DNA from: Rhodospirillaceae bacterium
Lineage (GTDB): Bacteria; Pseudomonadota; Alphaproteobacteria; Rhodospirillales; UBA2165
Assembly: GCA_018649725.1 (NCBI GenBank)
Contig: JABIHH010000009.1
Location: forward strand, 1-64,000
Length of the DNA stretch: 64,000 bases
Direction of reading: 5' to 3'
Position 1 is the stretch's first letter. Every line of letters starts with the position of its first letter. Positions 30,131 through 39,562 of this stretch are shown here, in pieces. Position numbers and translations under genes: made by a program. The notes under the pieces are model-generated. The model was not told where the DNA came from. It saw nothing but the letters and a program-made list of their open reading frames with translations, and did no database searches.

Positions 30131-31306
30131 ATGCCCACTTTTAGAACCCTTGATGATCTCGATCTGGCTGGCAAGCGGGTGCTGCTCCGGGTCGATATGA
30201 ACGTGCCGATGCGGGATGGTGCTATCACCGATACTGCGCGGATTGAAAAAATTATTCCGACGATCACCGAGATCTTGTCCAACGGGGCAGGCATTGTTTT
30301 GGCGAGCCATCTCGGTCGTCCCAAAGGCCAGGCCGTGCCAGAGTTCTCGCTCGAGCCTTTGGCGCCGGTGTTAGGGTCCCTCTTGCCGGACCGTGAGGTA
30401 ATTTTTTCTGCTGATGGCTCGCACCAGGCTGCCCCCGGCGAAATTGTGCTACTTGAAAATCTGCGTTTTAATCCTGGCGAAGAAGGCAATGACCCGGCCT
30501 TCGCAAAATCTCTGGCAGCGCACGGCGACATCTATGTCGACGATGCCTTCTCCTGTGCCCACCGGGCCCATGCTTCGATTGACGGCGTCGCGCGATTGCT
30601 GCCCGCTGCTGCCGGTCGCCTGATGCAGCAAGAACTGGACGCGCTCAATAACGCGCTCGAAAATCCTGCCCATCCGGTCGCTGCCCTTGTCGGCGGCAAC
30701 AAAATCTCCACCAAGCTCGGTGTCTTGGAAAATCTCATTACCAAGGTCGATCATCTCATCGTTGGTGGCGCGATGGCCAACACCTTCCTTTATGCGGGTG
30801 GTGTCGCGGTCGGCAAATCCCTGTGTGAAGAAGAGATGGCTGATACAGCGCGCGACATTGTCGCCAAAGCAAGCGATGCCGGTTGTACCATCCATCTGCC
30901 GGTCGATGCCGTTGTGGCGGCAGGCCTTGAAGAAGGGATTGCATCTGAGACCGTCGCCATCGATGCCGTGCCGGAAGATCAGATGATTTTGGATGTCGGG
31001 CCCGAAACGGCGGCTCAAATCACCAGCTTGCTGGAAGGCTGTAAAACCCTGGTTTGGAACGGTCCCTTGGGCGCGTTTGAGTTCAAGCCATTTGATGACG
31101 GCACCAACGCCGCCGCTCTAGCTGCCGCCAAACTCACCGAAGCCGGCGCCCTGCTCAGCGTCGCCGGTGGCGGTGATACCATGGCCGCGATGGAAAACGC
31201 CGGCGTCACGGAGACATTTTCCTACATCTCATCCGCCGGCGGTGCCTTTCTCGAATGGCTCGAAGGCAAAACCCTCCCGGGTATTGCGGTTTTGATGGAA
31301 AAGTAA
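30131..31306 (+). CDS. pgk: phosphoglycerate kinase
   Basis: [63 protein letters not shown]. Confidence 0.98.
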   Translation: MPTFRTLDDLDLAGKRVLLRVDMNVPMRDGAITDTARIEKIIPTITEILSNGAGIVLASHLGRPKGQAVPEFSLEPLAPVLGSLLPDREVIFSADGSHQAAPGEIVLLENLRFNPGEEGNDPAFAKSLAAHGDIYVDDAFSCAHRAHASIDGVARLLPAAAGRLMQQELDALNNALENPAHPVAALVGGNKISTKLGVLENLITKVDHLIVGGAMANTFLYAGGVAVGKSLCEEEMADTARDIVAKASDAGCTIHLPVDAVVAAGLEEGIASETVAIDAVPEDQMILDVGPETAAQITSLLEGCKTLVWNGPLGAFEFKPFDDGTNAAALAAAKLTEAGALLSVAGGGDTMAAMENAGVTETFSYISSAGGAFLEWLEGKTLPGIAVLMEK

Positions 31307-31313
31307 GAAGGTT

Positions 31314-31615
31314 CACCACAAAGAACACGAAGAAAAAGAAAGCCGCAGCATCACAACCCCACCGTCATCCCGGACTTGATCCGGGATCCAGCTTTGCGCG
31401 TCCGCGGAAATTCCATTGCATTTAGTAGACCCCCCTCCTTGATCCTCCCCCTCAAGGGGGGAGGAAAATTTGTTGCAGAACTCGTCTCCTTTTAACGAAG
31501 GTGAGTTTTTTTGTCTTCCTCTGTGTTCTCTGTGCCCTCTGTGGTTCATACAAAGGGCGACTTAACCGGCTGTCGGCAGAAAAGACTGGATCCCGGATCA
31601 CGTCCGGGATGACGG
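31314..31615. repeat. composite element of two interleaved inverted repeats
   Basis: CCGTCATCCCGGACTTGATCCGGGATCCAG (31362-31391) recurs inverted at 31586-31615 with one mismatch; ACCACAAAGAACACGAAGA (~31316) is a shorter inverted counterpart of TCTTCCTCTGTGTTCTCTGTGCCCTCTGTGGTT (~31513-31546); CCTCCCCCTCAAGGGGGGAGG palindrome at 31444. Confidence 0.8.
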
Positions 31616-31679
31616 TTGGGGGAGATGGAGAAGGGAGGGGTCTGTTAAACGCTAACCGCTAATCCCTAACCACTAACTT

Positions 31680-33671
31680 CTACTCTCTTGCCTTGGGCTG
31701 GGAGGTTGTTGGTGCGCCGCTATCTACTTTGCCGAGGAGGTTGTCGAGCATGCTGCGGAGGTCTTCGGATTGGCGCAGCAGCTCGTTCGCGGCTTCGAGG
31801 GCTTCTTTAGAGGCGGTGGTTGAGAAATCTTTGGCGACTTCATTGACGTCATTGATGGTTGAGCCGATGGTTTGCACGGCTTTGATGGCGCGTTTGGTGC
31901 CGCCTTGAATGGTTTCGATGCGGTCGTTGACCGACTGGCCGGGGCTGGTTTTAGACCCGGCTTTCCGTTTGCCGCGCTTCTCATCGAGATGGATGAGATT
32001 TTCAGCATCGCTACCGCTTTCGCTTTCGAGCAAAGCAGTTTGTACGGCGAGCAGGCTCATCTGGTCGCTGATGCCAATCATCAAAATTTCAATATCGGTG
32101 ATTTTCTCGGCTGCATCATCCAGACCGCTGACCATTTTCTCGGTGCGCTCGGCTTCCTCGGCAGCGTTTGAGGCACTTTGGCTGGTTTCGGTGAGTTGGT
32201 GACTGATCTCGGTGATGGCGCTTTTGCCGATCGGCAGCTGGGGAGAGCTTAGCTCGTCTTCCGCTTCCTCTGGTGTCGCTTGCTCGGTCACGCTCGGCAA
32301 ATTGTGTGAGTTTGGAATAAGGCCGCGGCCGGGTGTTATAATTTCCTCAACCATCTCTTCGGCGGTAAGCTCTTCAGCAGCGAGCTCTTCAGCGGTTTCT
32401 AATTTTGGCGCCGCCTGCAAAGCGATGTTTTCCTTGAGGGCCAGCTCCAGGTCTTTGCGCAGCCGATCCGCTTGCAGCATGTTCTCGCGGAAGATAGTCA
32501 GCGTATTAGAAAGCTCGCCGGTCTCATCAAAATTACCGAGATAGGGGATTGGTGCACTGACATTGCCATGTGCCAGCTCCATTGCAATTTCTGCAATCTG
32601 CCCGGTCGGCTTGGTAATACTCCGCATGAGCAATGCCCCTAGAAATATCAGCACGAACAAGATGCCGCCACTGCCCCCGGCAATTATCTTGCGGATGAAG
32701 TCTTGGGTCATTTTGCTTTCCTGGCGGGTCAGGAGAGTAAAATTACCGGTGTAATTGATCAGCGCATCGAGGCTCGGTGCCATATAAGTGTTAATCTCGC
32801 CAAGCCGAGAGGTCTCCTTGGTGTAAGTGATGCGGGTGCGGCCCAGCTGGGTGATGTCGCTGCGGTGAGATTGCAGCAAATTCATCAATGTTTTCTTTTC
32901 ATCATCCGGCAAGGACGATGAGACCAGGGCTTTATTGAGCAGCCCGATGTCAATTTGAATTTTTCGTAGATTCTTGGGTGTTGGGTTTTGGCTCAACTGT
33001 AGCTCGCTGTTTCTGACAATGCTGAGCGGGCCGATAATTTCACCTTCTTTAAGGCTCGCCGCCAATTGGCCGAGCCGATTTTCAAGTGCCACCAAAGACG
33101 CCGCTGCATTGCTGGCGATACCGATTTTCTTGTCAAAACCAAGCAGCGTTTGAATTTTAACGATGTTAGAGAATTGCGCGGCATGTTGCGCGACGCCGTC
33201 ACTTAAGGTCGTCGCCATTTTCTGGCCATCCAAAGCGGCCGGATCTTCGATCAATAATCTGAGATTGCCGGCCAAGGCGGTCGAGCGCCTTATATAATTC
33301 TCGGCATAACGCAAATCTTTGCTTTCGATGAAGTTGCGGCTGTCACTGTTGAGCGCCAATGTTTCAGACTCGATCTTTGACACCAAGCTGGCGACATGGC
33401 TGGCTGCTCGGATTTGGTGGAGCGATTTCGACAGCAATTGGTCAGCGTGATAAAGCAGGGCCGCCATGCTGCAAATGGCAACCAGACTGAAAACCATAAA
33501 TAAAGAGTGCCGGGTGGCAAAACGCGAAGCCCCCATGAAGGAGCGATGGTTGGGATCGTCACGCGACGGGTCACCCTTAATTACGGGTGCTAAATCTGGA
33601 AAGACATCTTTTGAAATTTCCCGCGCACTATCCGGCTGCAAAGTAGATTGCGTTGGCTCGCCTTCACTCAT
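31680..33671 (-). CDS. transmembrane HAMP-domain, MCP-like receptor with atypical signalling tip
   Basis: TM (HSLFMVFSLVAICSMAALLY), periplasmic region, TM (GILFVLIFLGALLM), HAMP (RSITKPTGQIAEIAMELAHGNVSAPIP), acidic linker, coiled coil resembling an MCP domain. Confidence 0.75.
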   Translation of the reverse strand: MSEGEPTQSTLQPDSAREISKDVFPDLAPVIKGDPSRDDPNHRSFMGASRFATRHSLFMVFSLVAICSMAALLYHADQLLSKSLHQIRAASHVASLVSKIESETLALNSDSRNFIESKDLRYAENYIRRSTALAGNLRLLIEDPAALDGQKMATTLSDGVAQHAAQFSNIVKIQTLLGFDKKIGIASNAAASLVALENRLGQLAASLKEGEIIGPLSIVRNSELQLSQNPTPKNLRKIQIDIGLLNKALVSSSLPDDEKKTLMNLLQSHRSDITQLGRTRITYTKETSRLGEINTYMAPSLDALINYTGNFTLLTRQESKMTQDFIRKIIAGGSGGILFVLIFLGALLMRSITKPTGQIAEIAMELAHGNVSAPIPYLGNFDETGELSNTLTIFRENMLQADRLRKDLELALKENIALQAAPKLETAEELAAEELTAEEMVEEIITPGRGLIPNSHNLPSVTEQATPEEAEDELSSPQLPIGKSAITEISHQLTETSQSASNAAEEAERTEKMVSGLDDAAEKITDIEILMIGISDQMSLLAVQTALLESESGSDAENLIHLDEKRGKRKAGSKTSPGQSVNDRIETIQGGTKRAIKAVQTIGSTINDVNEVAKDFSTTASKEALEAANELLRQSEDLRSMLDNLLGKVDSGAPTTSQPKARE

Positions 33672-33919
33672 GGTGGTTCCTCATACTTAAATCCTGGCCC
33701 GACGTTTCTTATAAGGTGTTGGTTTTATTGGCTTGTCGCGCGCAATTGGTCCCTATGTTACCCATATATTAGGGGGCTAGGCAAAATTTAAATCAAAAAT
33801 AATGAGCCGCGTTAGATTCCGTTAACTCTTTTCGGGCATTATGAGGCGGTTAAAAAAAAGCGTGAAAAAGGGTGTCAAAAAGATGCCTACAAATCATCAA
33901 GCCAGAAGTAGAGCTATAA

Positions 33920-34165
33920 ATGAGCGATGATATAAGAATGGTGGGTGCCGCGGTCCAGCCTCTGAAACATTCAGGGCAGTTCCGCCAACAAGCACTTTCA
34001 GGATATGAAGCGTCAAAAGAGGTCGACCGGCAGGCTCGGATTACCAAGCCGATGGATGAGCCCGCTTTCCGCCGGGCGCTGGATAAACTAAATCAGACCC
34101 TCGATAACAACAAACCGCTGCGCGACGATGTGCCGCGCGGCTACTACCTCAACATCCGCGTCTAA
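33920..34165 (+). CDS. short hypothetical protein (81 aa)
   Basis: Isolated ORF with plausible composition: ...LDKLNQTLDNNKPLRDDVPRGYYLNIRV. Confidence 0.55.
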   Translation: MSDDIRMVGAAVQPLKHSGQFRQQALSGYEASKEVDRQARITKPMDEPAFRRALDKLNQTLDNNKPLRDDVPRGYYLNIRV

Positions 34166-34174
34166 TGTAATACT

Positions 34175-35110
34175 TTAGCTGTCGAGCCCCATCAGGGAGC
34201 GGGCGAAGTCTTGGGCTTGGAAGGGGCGCATATCGTCGACTTGCTCGCCGACACCGATGGCGTGGACCGGCAGGCCGAATTTTTCTGCGAGTGAGACCAG
34301 CACACCGCCTTTAGACGAGCCATCGAGTTTGGTGACGATCAGGCCGGTGACATCGACCATTTCAGCAAAAATCTCAACTTGTGAATGAGCGTTCTGGCCG
34401 GTTGTGGCATCCAGCACCAGCAGACAGCTATGCGGTGCGGTGTCGTCTATTTTACGAATAACGCGAATGATTTTCTCAAGCTCAGCCATAAGCTCTTTGC
34501 GGTTTTGCAAGCGGCCTGCGGTATCGATCAACAATATATCAGCAGCCATGGCTTTTGCTTGCTCAAGTGCGTCATAAGCGAGGCTCGCGGCATCTTTACC
34601 GAGCTCAGTCGCGATCACCGGGCAATTGGTGCGCTCACCCCAGACTTTTAACTGCTCAATGGCGGCAGCGCGGAATGTATCCCCGGCAGCCAGCACAACT
34701 TTTTTGCCGGCTTGGCTGTAATTTTGCGCGAGCTTGCCGATGGTGGTTGTCTTGCCGACACCATTGACGCCGCAAACGATGATGACATGCGGCGCATGCG
34801 TGCTATCGGGTTCCAGCGGTTGGGCGATGGGCTCTAATATTGTCGCAATCTCTTCCGCCAAAGCGCCTCTGATTTCTTCCGCGCTGACTTCTTGGTCAAA
34901 CCTTGATGCGGCAATGGATTGAGTGAGGCGCGCTGCTGTGGCGACGCCAAGATCCGAAGTGATTAAAATCTCCTCGAGCTCTTCGATCGCTGCGTCATCC
35001 AGCTTGCGCTTGGTGAAGAGATCGTTGATGCCTTGGGTGAGGGCGGAGGAGGAACGACTGAGGCCATCTTTCAGGCGTGATAACCAGCCGCGTTTTGCTT
35101 CATCAGTCAT
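34175..35110 (-). CDS. ftsY: signal recognition particle receptor FtsY
   Basis: GVNGVGKTTTIGKLA, AAGDTFRAAAIEQL, DTAGRLQNRKELMAEL, TKLDGSSKGG. Confidence 0.97.
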   Translation of the reverse strand: MTDEAKRGWLSRLKDGLSRSSSALTQGINDLFTKRKLDDAAIEELEEILITSDLGVATAARLTQSIAASRFDQEVSAEEIRGALAEEIATILEPIAQPLEPDSTHAPHVIIVCGVNGVGKTTTIGKLAQNYSQAGKKVVLAAGDTFRAAAIEQLKVWGERTNCPVIATELGKDAASLAYDALEQAKAMAADILLIDTAGRLQNRKELMAELEKIIRVIRKIDDTAPHSCLLVLDATTGQNAHSQVEIFAEMVDVTGLIVTKLDGSSKGGVLVSLAEKFGLPVHAIGVGEQVDDMRPFQAQDFARSLMGLDS

Positions 35111-35115
35111 ATAAT

Positions 35116-36390
35116 TTAATCTGCCGATATTTGGGCGGTGAGGCCGTCTGGTGAAGCGCTGGTGATCAGCGCCGAAACGATCGAACCCTGCTCAAAATTA
35201 TCGTTCAGGCGAACCGGCGCATAGGTTTCGGTGTAGCCGCGCCCGTCGCGCTCGACCAGGACTTCAGCGGTCTGGCCATTGAGTAAGTCAAAATAGGCGA
35301 GCTTTGCTTGTTCACCTTTTTGGCGAAGGGCAGCGGCGCGGGCTTTGCGAATTTTCTCATCAATTTGCGGCATATTGGCCGCCGGTGTATCTGGCCGCGG
35401 CGAATACGGAAAGACATGGAGATAGGTGAGGCCCGCGTCATCAACGAGGCGCAACGTATCTTCAAACATGTCGTCGCTCTCGGTTGGAAAGCCAGTAATG
35501 AGATCCGCGCCAAACACGACGTCCGGGCGAAGCTCGCGAATGCGTGTGGTTAACTCGATCACGTCTTTGCGGTTATGGCGGCGCTTCATGCGCTTTAGTA
35601 TGAGATCGCTGCCGGCTTGTACACTGAGATGGAGATGCGGCATCAAGCGGGGCTCGGTCGCAATCAAATCCATCAACTCGTCATCAATGACAGCGGGGTC
35701 GAGCGAGCTGAGCCGCAGGCGTTTCAGATCTGGCGCCAAAGCGAGCAAGCGGCGCACCATTTGTCCGAGCGAAGGCTGGCCCGGCAGGTCGCTGCCATAG
35801 GATGAAATATCAACGCCAGTGAGGACAGCCTCGTGATAGCCTTGCCCGGTCAACTGATTGACCTGGTCGACAATGTGGCCGATCGGTACCGAGCGGGAAT
35901 TACCGCGGCCATAGGGAATGATGCAAAATGTGCAGCGATGGTCACAGCCTTGTTGAACTTGAACAAAAGCCCGGCTGTGCGATTCGAAGCCGCTGATCAA
36001 ATGACCGGCGATCTCTTTGGCCTGCATGATGTCGGAGACTTGAATTTTTTGCTTCTCAGGTGAGGGCAGATAGCTTTCCAGCTGAAGTTTTTCCTCATTG
36101 CCGAGCACGAGATCAACTTCGGGCATTTCATCAAATTTTTCCGGCGCGATTTGAGCAGCACAGCCTGAGACAATGATCCGCGCGTCAGGCCGCTCGCGGC
36201 GGAGCTTTCGGATCTGGCGGCGGGCATCGCGCTCGGCTTCCGTGGTGACGGCGCAGGTGTTAAAAATCACCGTGTCGTTTAGGCCGGCTGCTTTGGCATG
36301 GTCGCGCATAACTTCGGATTCGAACGCGTTCAAGCGGCAGCCCAAGGTGACAACTTCAGGAGCGGCGTCTTTGCTCGTCATAGCACCCAA
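35116..36390 (-). CDS. mtaB: tRNA (N6-L-threonylcarbamoyladenosine(37)-C2)-methylthiotransferase MtaB
   Basis: TLGCRLNAFESEVM, QQGCDHRCTFCIIPYGRGNSRS radical SAM CxxxCxxC, LTGVDISSYG. Confidence 0.93.
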   Translation of the reverse strand: MGAMTSKDAAPEVVTLGCRLNAFESEVMRDHAKAAGLNDTVIFNTCAVTTEAERDARRQIRKLRRERPDARIIVSGCAAQIAPEKFDEMPEVDLVLGNEEKLQLESYLPSPEKQKIQVSDIMQAKEIAGHLISGFESHSRAFVQVQQGCDHRCTFCIIPYGRGNSRSVPIGHIVDQVNQLTGQGYHEAVLTGVDISSYGSDLPGQPSLGQMVRRLLALAPDLKRLRLSSLDPAVIDDELMDLIATEPRLMPHLHLSVQAGSDLILKRMKRRHNRKDVIELTTRIRELRPDVVFGADLITGFPTESDDMFEDTLRLVDDAGLTYLHVFPYSPRPDTPAANMPQIDEKIRKARAAALRQKGEQAKLAYFDLLNGQTAEVLVERDGRGYTETYAPVRLNDNFEQGSIVSALITSASPDGLTAQISAD

Positions 36391-37193
36391 GTCCCGGTGT
36401 AACTCATTTCGGTCGGACCGGTCATCATGATGCGATTATCGTCCCGCCATTCGATCTCCAGCGTGCCGCCATCAAGCTCAACCTTGGCTTTGCGATCAGC
36501 TAAATCGCGCCGGACAGCTGCTACTAAGGTGGCGCAGGCCCCGGTGCCGCAGGCTTCAGTGATGCCGACGCCGCGTTCCCAGACGCGCAGGCGAATGTGG
36601 CTGCGCGAAATGATTTCTGCCGCCTCAACATTGGTCCGGTTGGGAAACAACGGATGATGCTCCAAGATGGGTCCAACGCTCTCGAGGTTAATTGCAGTGC
36701 AGTCTTCAACAAAGAAAACCGCATGCGGATTGCCAACGCCGACGCCCACGGGATTGCTGAGCGGGCCCTCTGATATATCGAGCGATAAAGTGTCCATCTC
36801 GCTCGCCAACGGGATGTCCTGCCAGTCGAGATAAGCGGGTCCCATATCGACGGTGATGTTGTCGCCTGACCTGGTTGCGGTCAGCACGCCGCTTAAGGTT
36901 TCAATGAGCGCTTGGTCCCGGCCTTTCTCATCCATGACCAGCTTGCCGACACAGCGCGTGGCATTGCCGCAGGCCTCAACCTCGCCGCCATCGGCATTGC
37001 GAATACGCATCTTTAAATCAGCCTCGCCGGGGCTCTCTTCGAGCAAGATTAATTGGTCGCAGCCGATGCCGCGCCGGCGATCCGCAATCGCCTGCGTTTG
37101 GGCCGAATTCAACTCAATCGGCGTGCCCCGACCATCCAAAATAACAAAGTCATTTCCGAGACCGTGCATTTTTATAAATTTCAATGCGCTCAT
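36378..37193 (-). CDS. dapF: diaminopimelate epimerase
   Basis: KMHGLGNDFVILD, RNADGGEVEACGNATRC, ITEACGTGACAT. Confidence 0.97.
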   Translation of the reverse strand: MSALKFIKMHGLGNDFVILDGRGTPIELNSAQTQAIADRRRGIGCDQLILLEESPGEADLKMRIRNADGGEVEACGNATRCVGKLVMDEKGRDQALIETLSGVLTATRSGDNITVDMGPAYLDWQDIPLASEMDTLSLDISEGPLSNPVGVGVGNPHAVFFVEDCTAINLESVGPILEHHPLFPNRTNVEAAEIISRSHIRLRVWERGVGITEACGTGACATLVAAVRRDLADRKAKVELDGGTLEIEWRDDNRIMMTGPTEMSYTGTWVL

Positions 37194-37246
37194 AGCAGGC
37201 GATATAGGCCTGAATGCAGCAGAAGTCCACTATTTTTGAGGGCGGG

Positions 37247-37921
37247 TTATTTGGGGCCAAAGGTTTCAAGAAAAGCCTGTAGATGAAACTCCGCCTGAGC
37301 TGGCTCGTACACGTGTTCTTGGCCGACCGGGCAGGCGCGCCTCGCGAGGCAGCCCTGGCCCATACAAACCTGTCCTTTGGGCTTGGCCAAAAAGCCAACA
37401 CAGGCTTCGACGTTAAAGTCGCCGTCCTTGATGGCCCCCACCGGGCAGGTTGAGAGGCAAGGCTGGTCCGGGCAGGTCTCACAAGGTGAGGGGGGCGTTT
37501 TAATTTTAGGCAGGTCGATTTTTTCGTCCAACAAAAGGACGCCGCGATAAGCATGCCAAAGCCCAAAGTTCGGATGAATGAAAGCACCAAAGGGCGAGGG
37601 ATTAACCGGCTCGACTTTTTGGGCCCAGGTCAAAATTGGAATATAGGGCGGCCCATCGAAGGGAAAAATGACCTCTGCCTTCAAGTCTCTCGCAATATTT
37701 GTCAGAACATCACGCGTCCAGCTTTCAAGCGGATTCGTGTTTTCTGGTCTATTGGTTTCGAAACTTGGCCAAAAATTTGAAGTTTTGCGATTGCCGGCAT
37801 TACCAACAATAAGGACGGTTTTTGTGGTAGCGGAAAAGTCGTCAGAGGGACCTGGATGAAATCCGCCGCAGCATCTCATATCTGCCTGGGCGATACGATG
37901 GTCTATTTCCTGGTAATTCAT
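37247..37921 (-). CDS. 4Fe-4S ferredoxin-type protein, QueG-like fragmentary homology
   Basis: CETCPDQPCLSTCPVGAI...CVGFLAKPKGQVCMGQGCLARRACP. Confidence 0.75.
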   Translation of the reverse strand: MNYQEIDHRIAQADMRCCGGFHPGPSDDFSATTKTVLIVGNAGNRKTSNFWPSFETNRPENTNPLESWTRDVLTNIARDLKAEVIFPFDGPPYIPILTWAQKVEPVNPSPFGAFIHPNFGLWHAYRGVLLLDEKIDLPKIKTPPSPCETCPDQPCLSTCPVGAIKDGDFNVEACVGFLAKPKGQVCMGQGCLARRACPVGQEHVYEPAQAEFHLQAFLETFGPK

Positions 37922-37968
37922 GCGGTACTATAGTCAGGGTTTGGCGGTCAGTAAAATTGAAAAGAGGG

Positions 37969-38379
37969 CTACATATCCGAGTTGGCGACCGATTCTGCCA
38001 GCTGCACCAAAGTCTTTTGCATGTCCCGATTGGGCAGGTCCAAATATGATTCAATAAGACGGCGCACTTCTTTGGCTTGATGGGCGTTGATCTTCAATTC
38101 ACCACCATTCGTAGCAATCTCGGTAAGATCGACAAAAAAGTAACCAGCATCAACGCTAAAAAAATTGCATAATTTATAAATGTTCTCTGCCGTTAAGCTT
38201 TTCCGGCCATCTTCAAGGGCATCAAGCTGTTTAAGCGTCTTGCCGATAATTTTGGCCGCGCGACTACGAGAGATTTTTTTCTCAAGACGTAGAATTTTCA
38301 GGCGGTGACCGATTAGGGGATTAACAAAATCGTATTGGCGAACCCGTTTAGAGGAATTGTTTGGCAATCCATCGCTCAT
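37969..38379 (-). CDS. XRE-family helix-turn-helix regulator
   Basis: HRLKILRLEKKISRSRAAKIIGKTLKQLDALEDGRKSLTAENIYKLCNFFSV. Confidence 0.8.
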   Translation of the reverse strand: MSDGLPNNSSKRVRQYDFVNPLIGHRLKILRLEKKISRSRAAKIIGKTLKQLDALEDGRKSLTAENIYKLCNFFSVDAGYFFVDLTEIATNGGELKINAHQAKEVRRLIESYLDLPNRDMQKTLVQLAESVANSDM

Positions 38380-38574
38380 TATATTCTCACTTCAAGTAAA
38401 TACAGAGTACAAATATAAGGTGTATTCAATAATAATTTACAAGTAATGATATAACACGACCAATGGTCAACAAAAAGTGAAAAAAATACAAACTATAATT
38501 GTAAAGTTGGATAACAAAATATATTTTGATTATTTAGACTCGATAGCCGAGTTCCAAATGCCAACCGGGAATAG

Positions 38575-39006
38575 TTAGTCGGTACTTTGCGCCAAGGTTT
38601 TGACAAATTGGGAGAGGCGTTTGCGAACTTCTTCATCTGTCACGCGAAAGAAATTATGCATAAGCTCAATTGCTTCGCGTGAGGCCATGGGGTCTTCTTT
38701 GAACGGCGCTTGTGGAATGTCCGATAAATCCAAATTCTCAATGGCTGATTCCCCAAGGGCTTCTATCCCTTCAAAGAAAAAGGAAACTTCAACGCCAAGT
38801 GTTTTTGAAATTTTATACAAATTGCTGGCACCAATTCGGTTGGTGCCATTTTCATATTTCTGAACTTGTTGAAAAGTGACGCCGATAGCTTCACCGAGCT
38901 TGGTTTGACTTATTCTGAGACCAACGCGTCTCGCACGTACTCTTGAGCCGACATATTTATCGATGGGATCTGGGCCATCGTCTTTAATTGTTCTTCTTCT
39001 GCGCAT
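38575..39006 (-). CDS. XRE-family helix-turn-helix regulator
   Basis: VGSRVRARRVGLRISQTKLGEAIGVTFQQVQKYENGTNRIGASNLYKISKTLGV; start at MRRRRTIKDDG. Confidence 0.88.
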   Translation of the reverse strand: MRRRRTIKDDGPDPIDKYVGSRVRARRVGLRISQTKLGEAIGVTFQQVQKYENGTNRIGASNLYKISKTLGVEVSFFFEGIEALGESAIENLDLSDIPQAPFKEDPMASREAIELMHNFFRVTDEEVRKRLSQFVKTLAQSTD

Positions 39007-39292
39007 TTTATCACTCTCCCTCAGGAGTACTATAGAGTTACCAAACAAATAATCGATTAATTCATATGCGTCGAGCAAAAATGAATTCTATTAAATAATT
39101 TAATTATTCTAATTATTAACTTCAAATAGGTACAATCCGCAATAGTGTCAAAAATGATGTTTCTACTTATGCCTTTAAAGTAACGAAAATAAAATTTCCG
39201 CCGTTTCTTGGGGATTACTGTTATCCCCTATAAGTACTATTGCATACTATAATACGCAAGAGCCGCAGGCGAAAATGCTGAAATTAATTGGG

Positions 39293-39313
39293 ATATTTTC
39301 TTAAAGAAAATAT
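39293..39313. promoter_or_regulatory. 21-bp palindrome in the XRE-ffh intergenic region
   Basis: ATATTTTCTT-A-AAGAAAATAT, perfect arms. Confidence 0.6.
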
Positions 39314-39504
39314 TGCTCCTGTCATTTCTTGATCAAACGTCGTGCCGCTCGGCTCATTTGACTAAATCATTTCAAGGATGAGCGAATTGCTTGACTTCAT
39401 GGACTGACATCAATACATTCCGCCACCTTACGAAGACAAAATGTTTCGTGACGTCTCCAATTGAATTATCCGCTCAGGCCTAAATTGAGTTGGTGAGGGG
39501 GCGC

Positions 39505-39539
39505 CGCCAGTCCGCGAGTTTCGCGCACTGGCGTTTTTT
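39505..39539 (+). terminator. intrinsic terminator / attenuator immediately upstream of ffh
   Basis: CGCCAGT-C-CGCGA-GTT-TCGCG-C-ACTGGCGTTTTTT, ~25 bp before the ffh ATG. Confidence 0.85.
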
Positions 39540-39562
39540 GCTTGTTTATTTTGGACGCTAAG

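Noticed and set aside
39079-39540. SRP 4.5S RNA (ffs) upstream of ffh
   Set aside because: The conserved GGTCAGGTCCGGAAGGAAGCAGCC core is absent from this region on either strand by eye.
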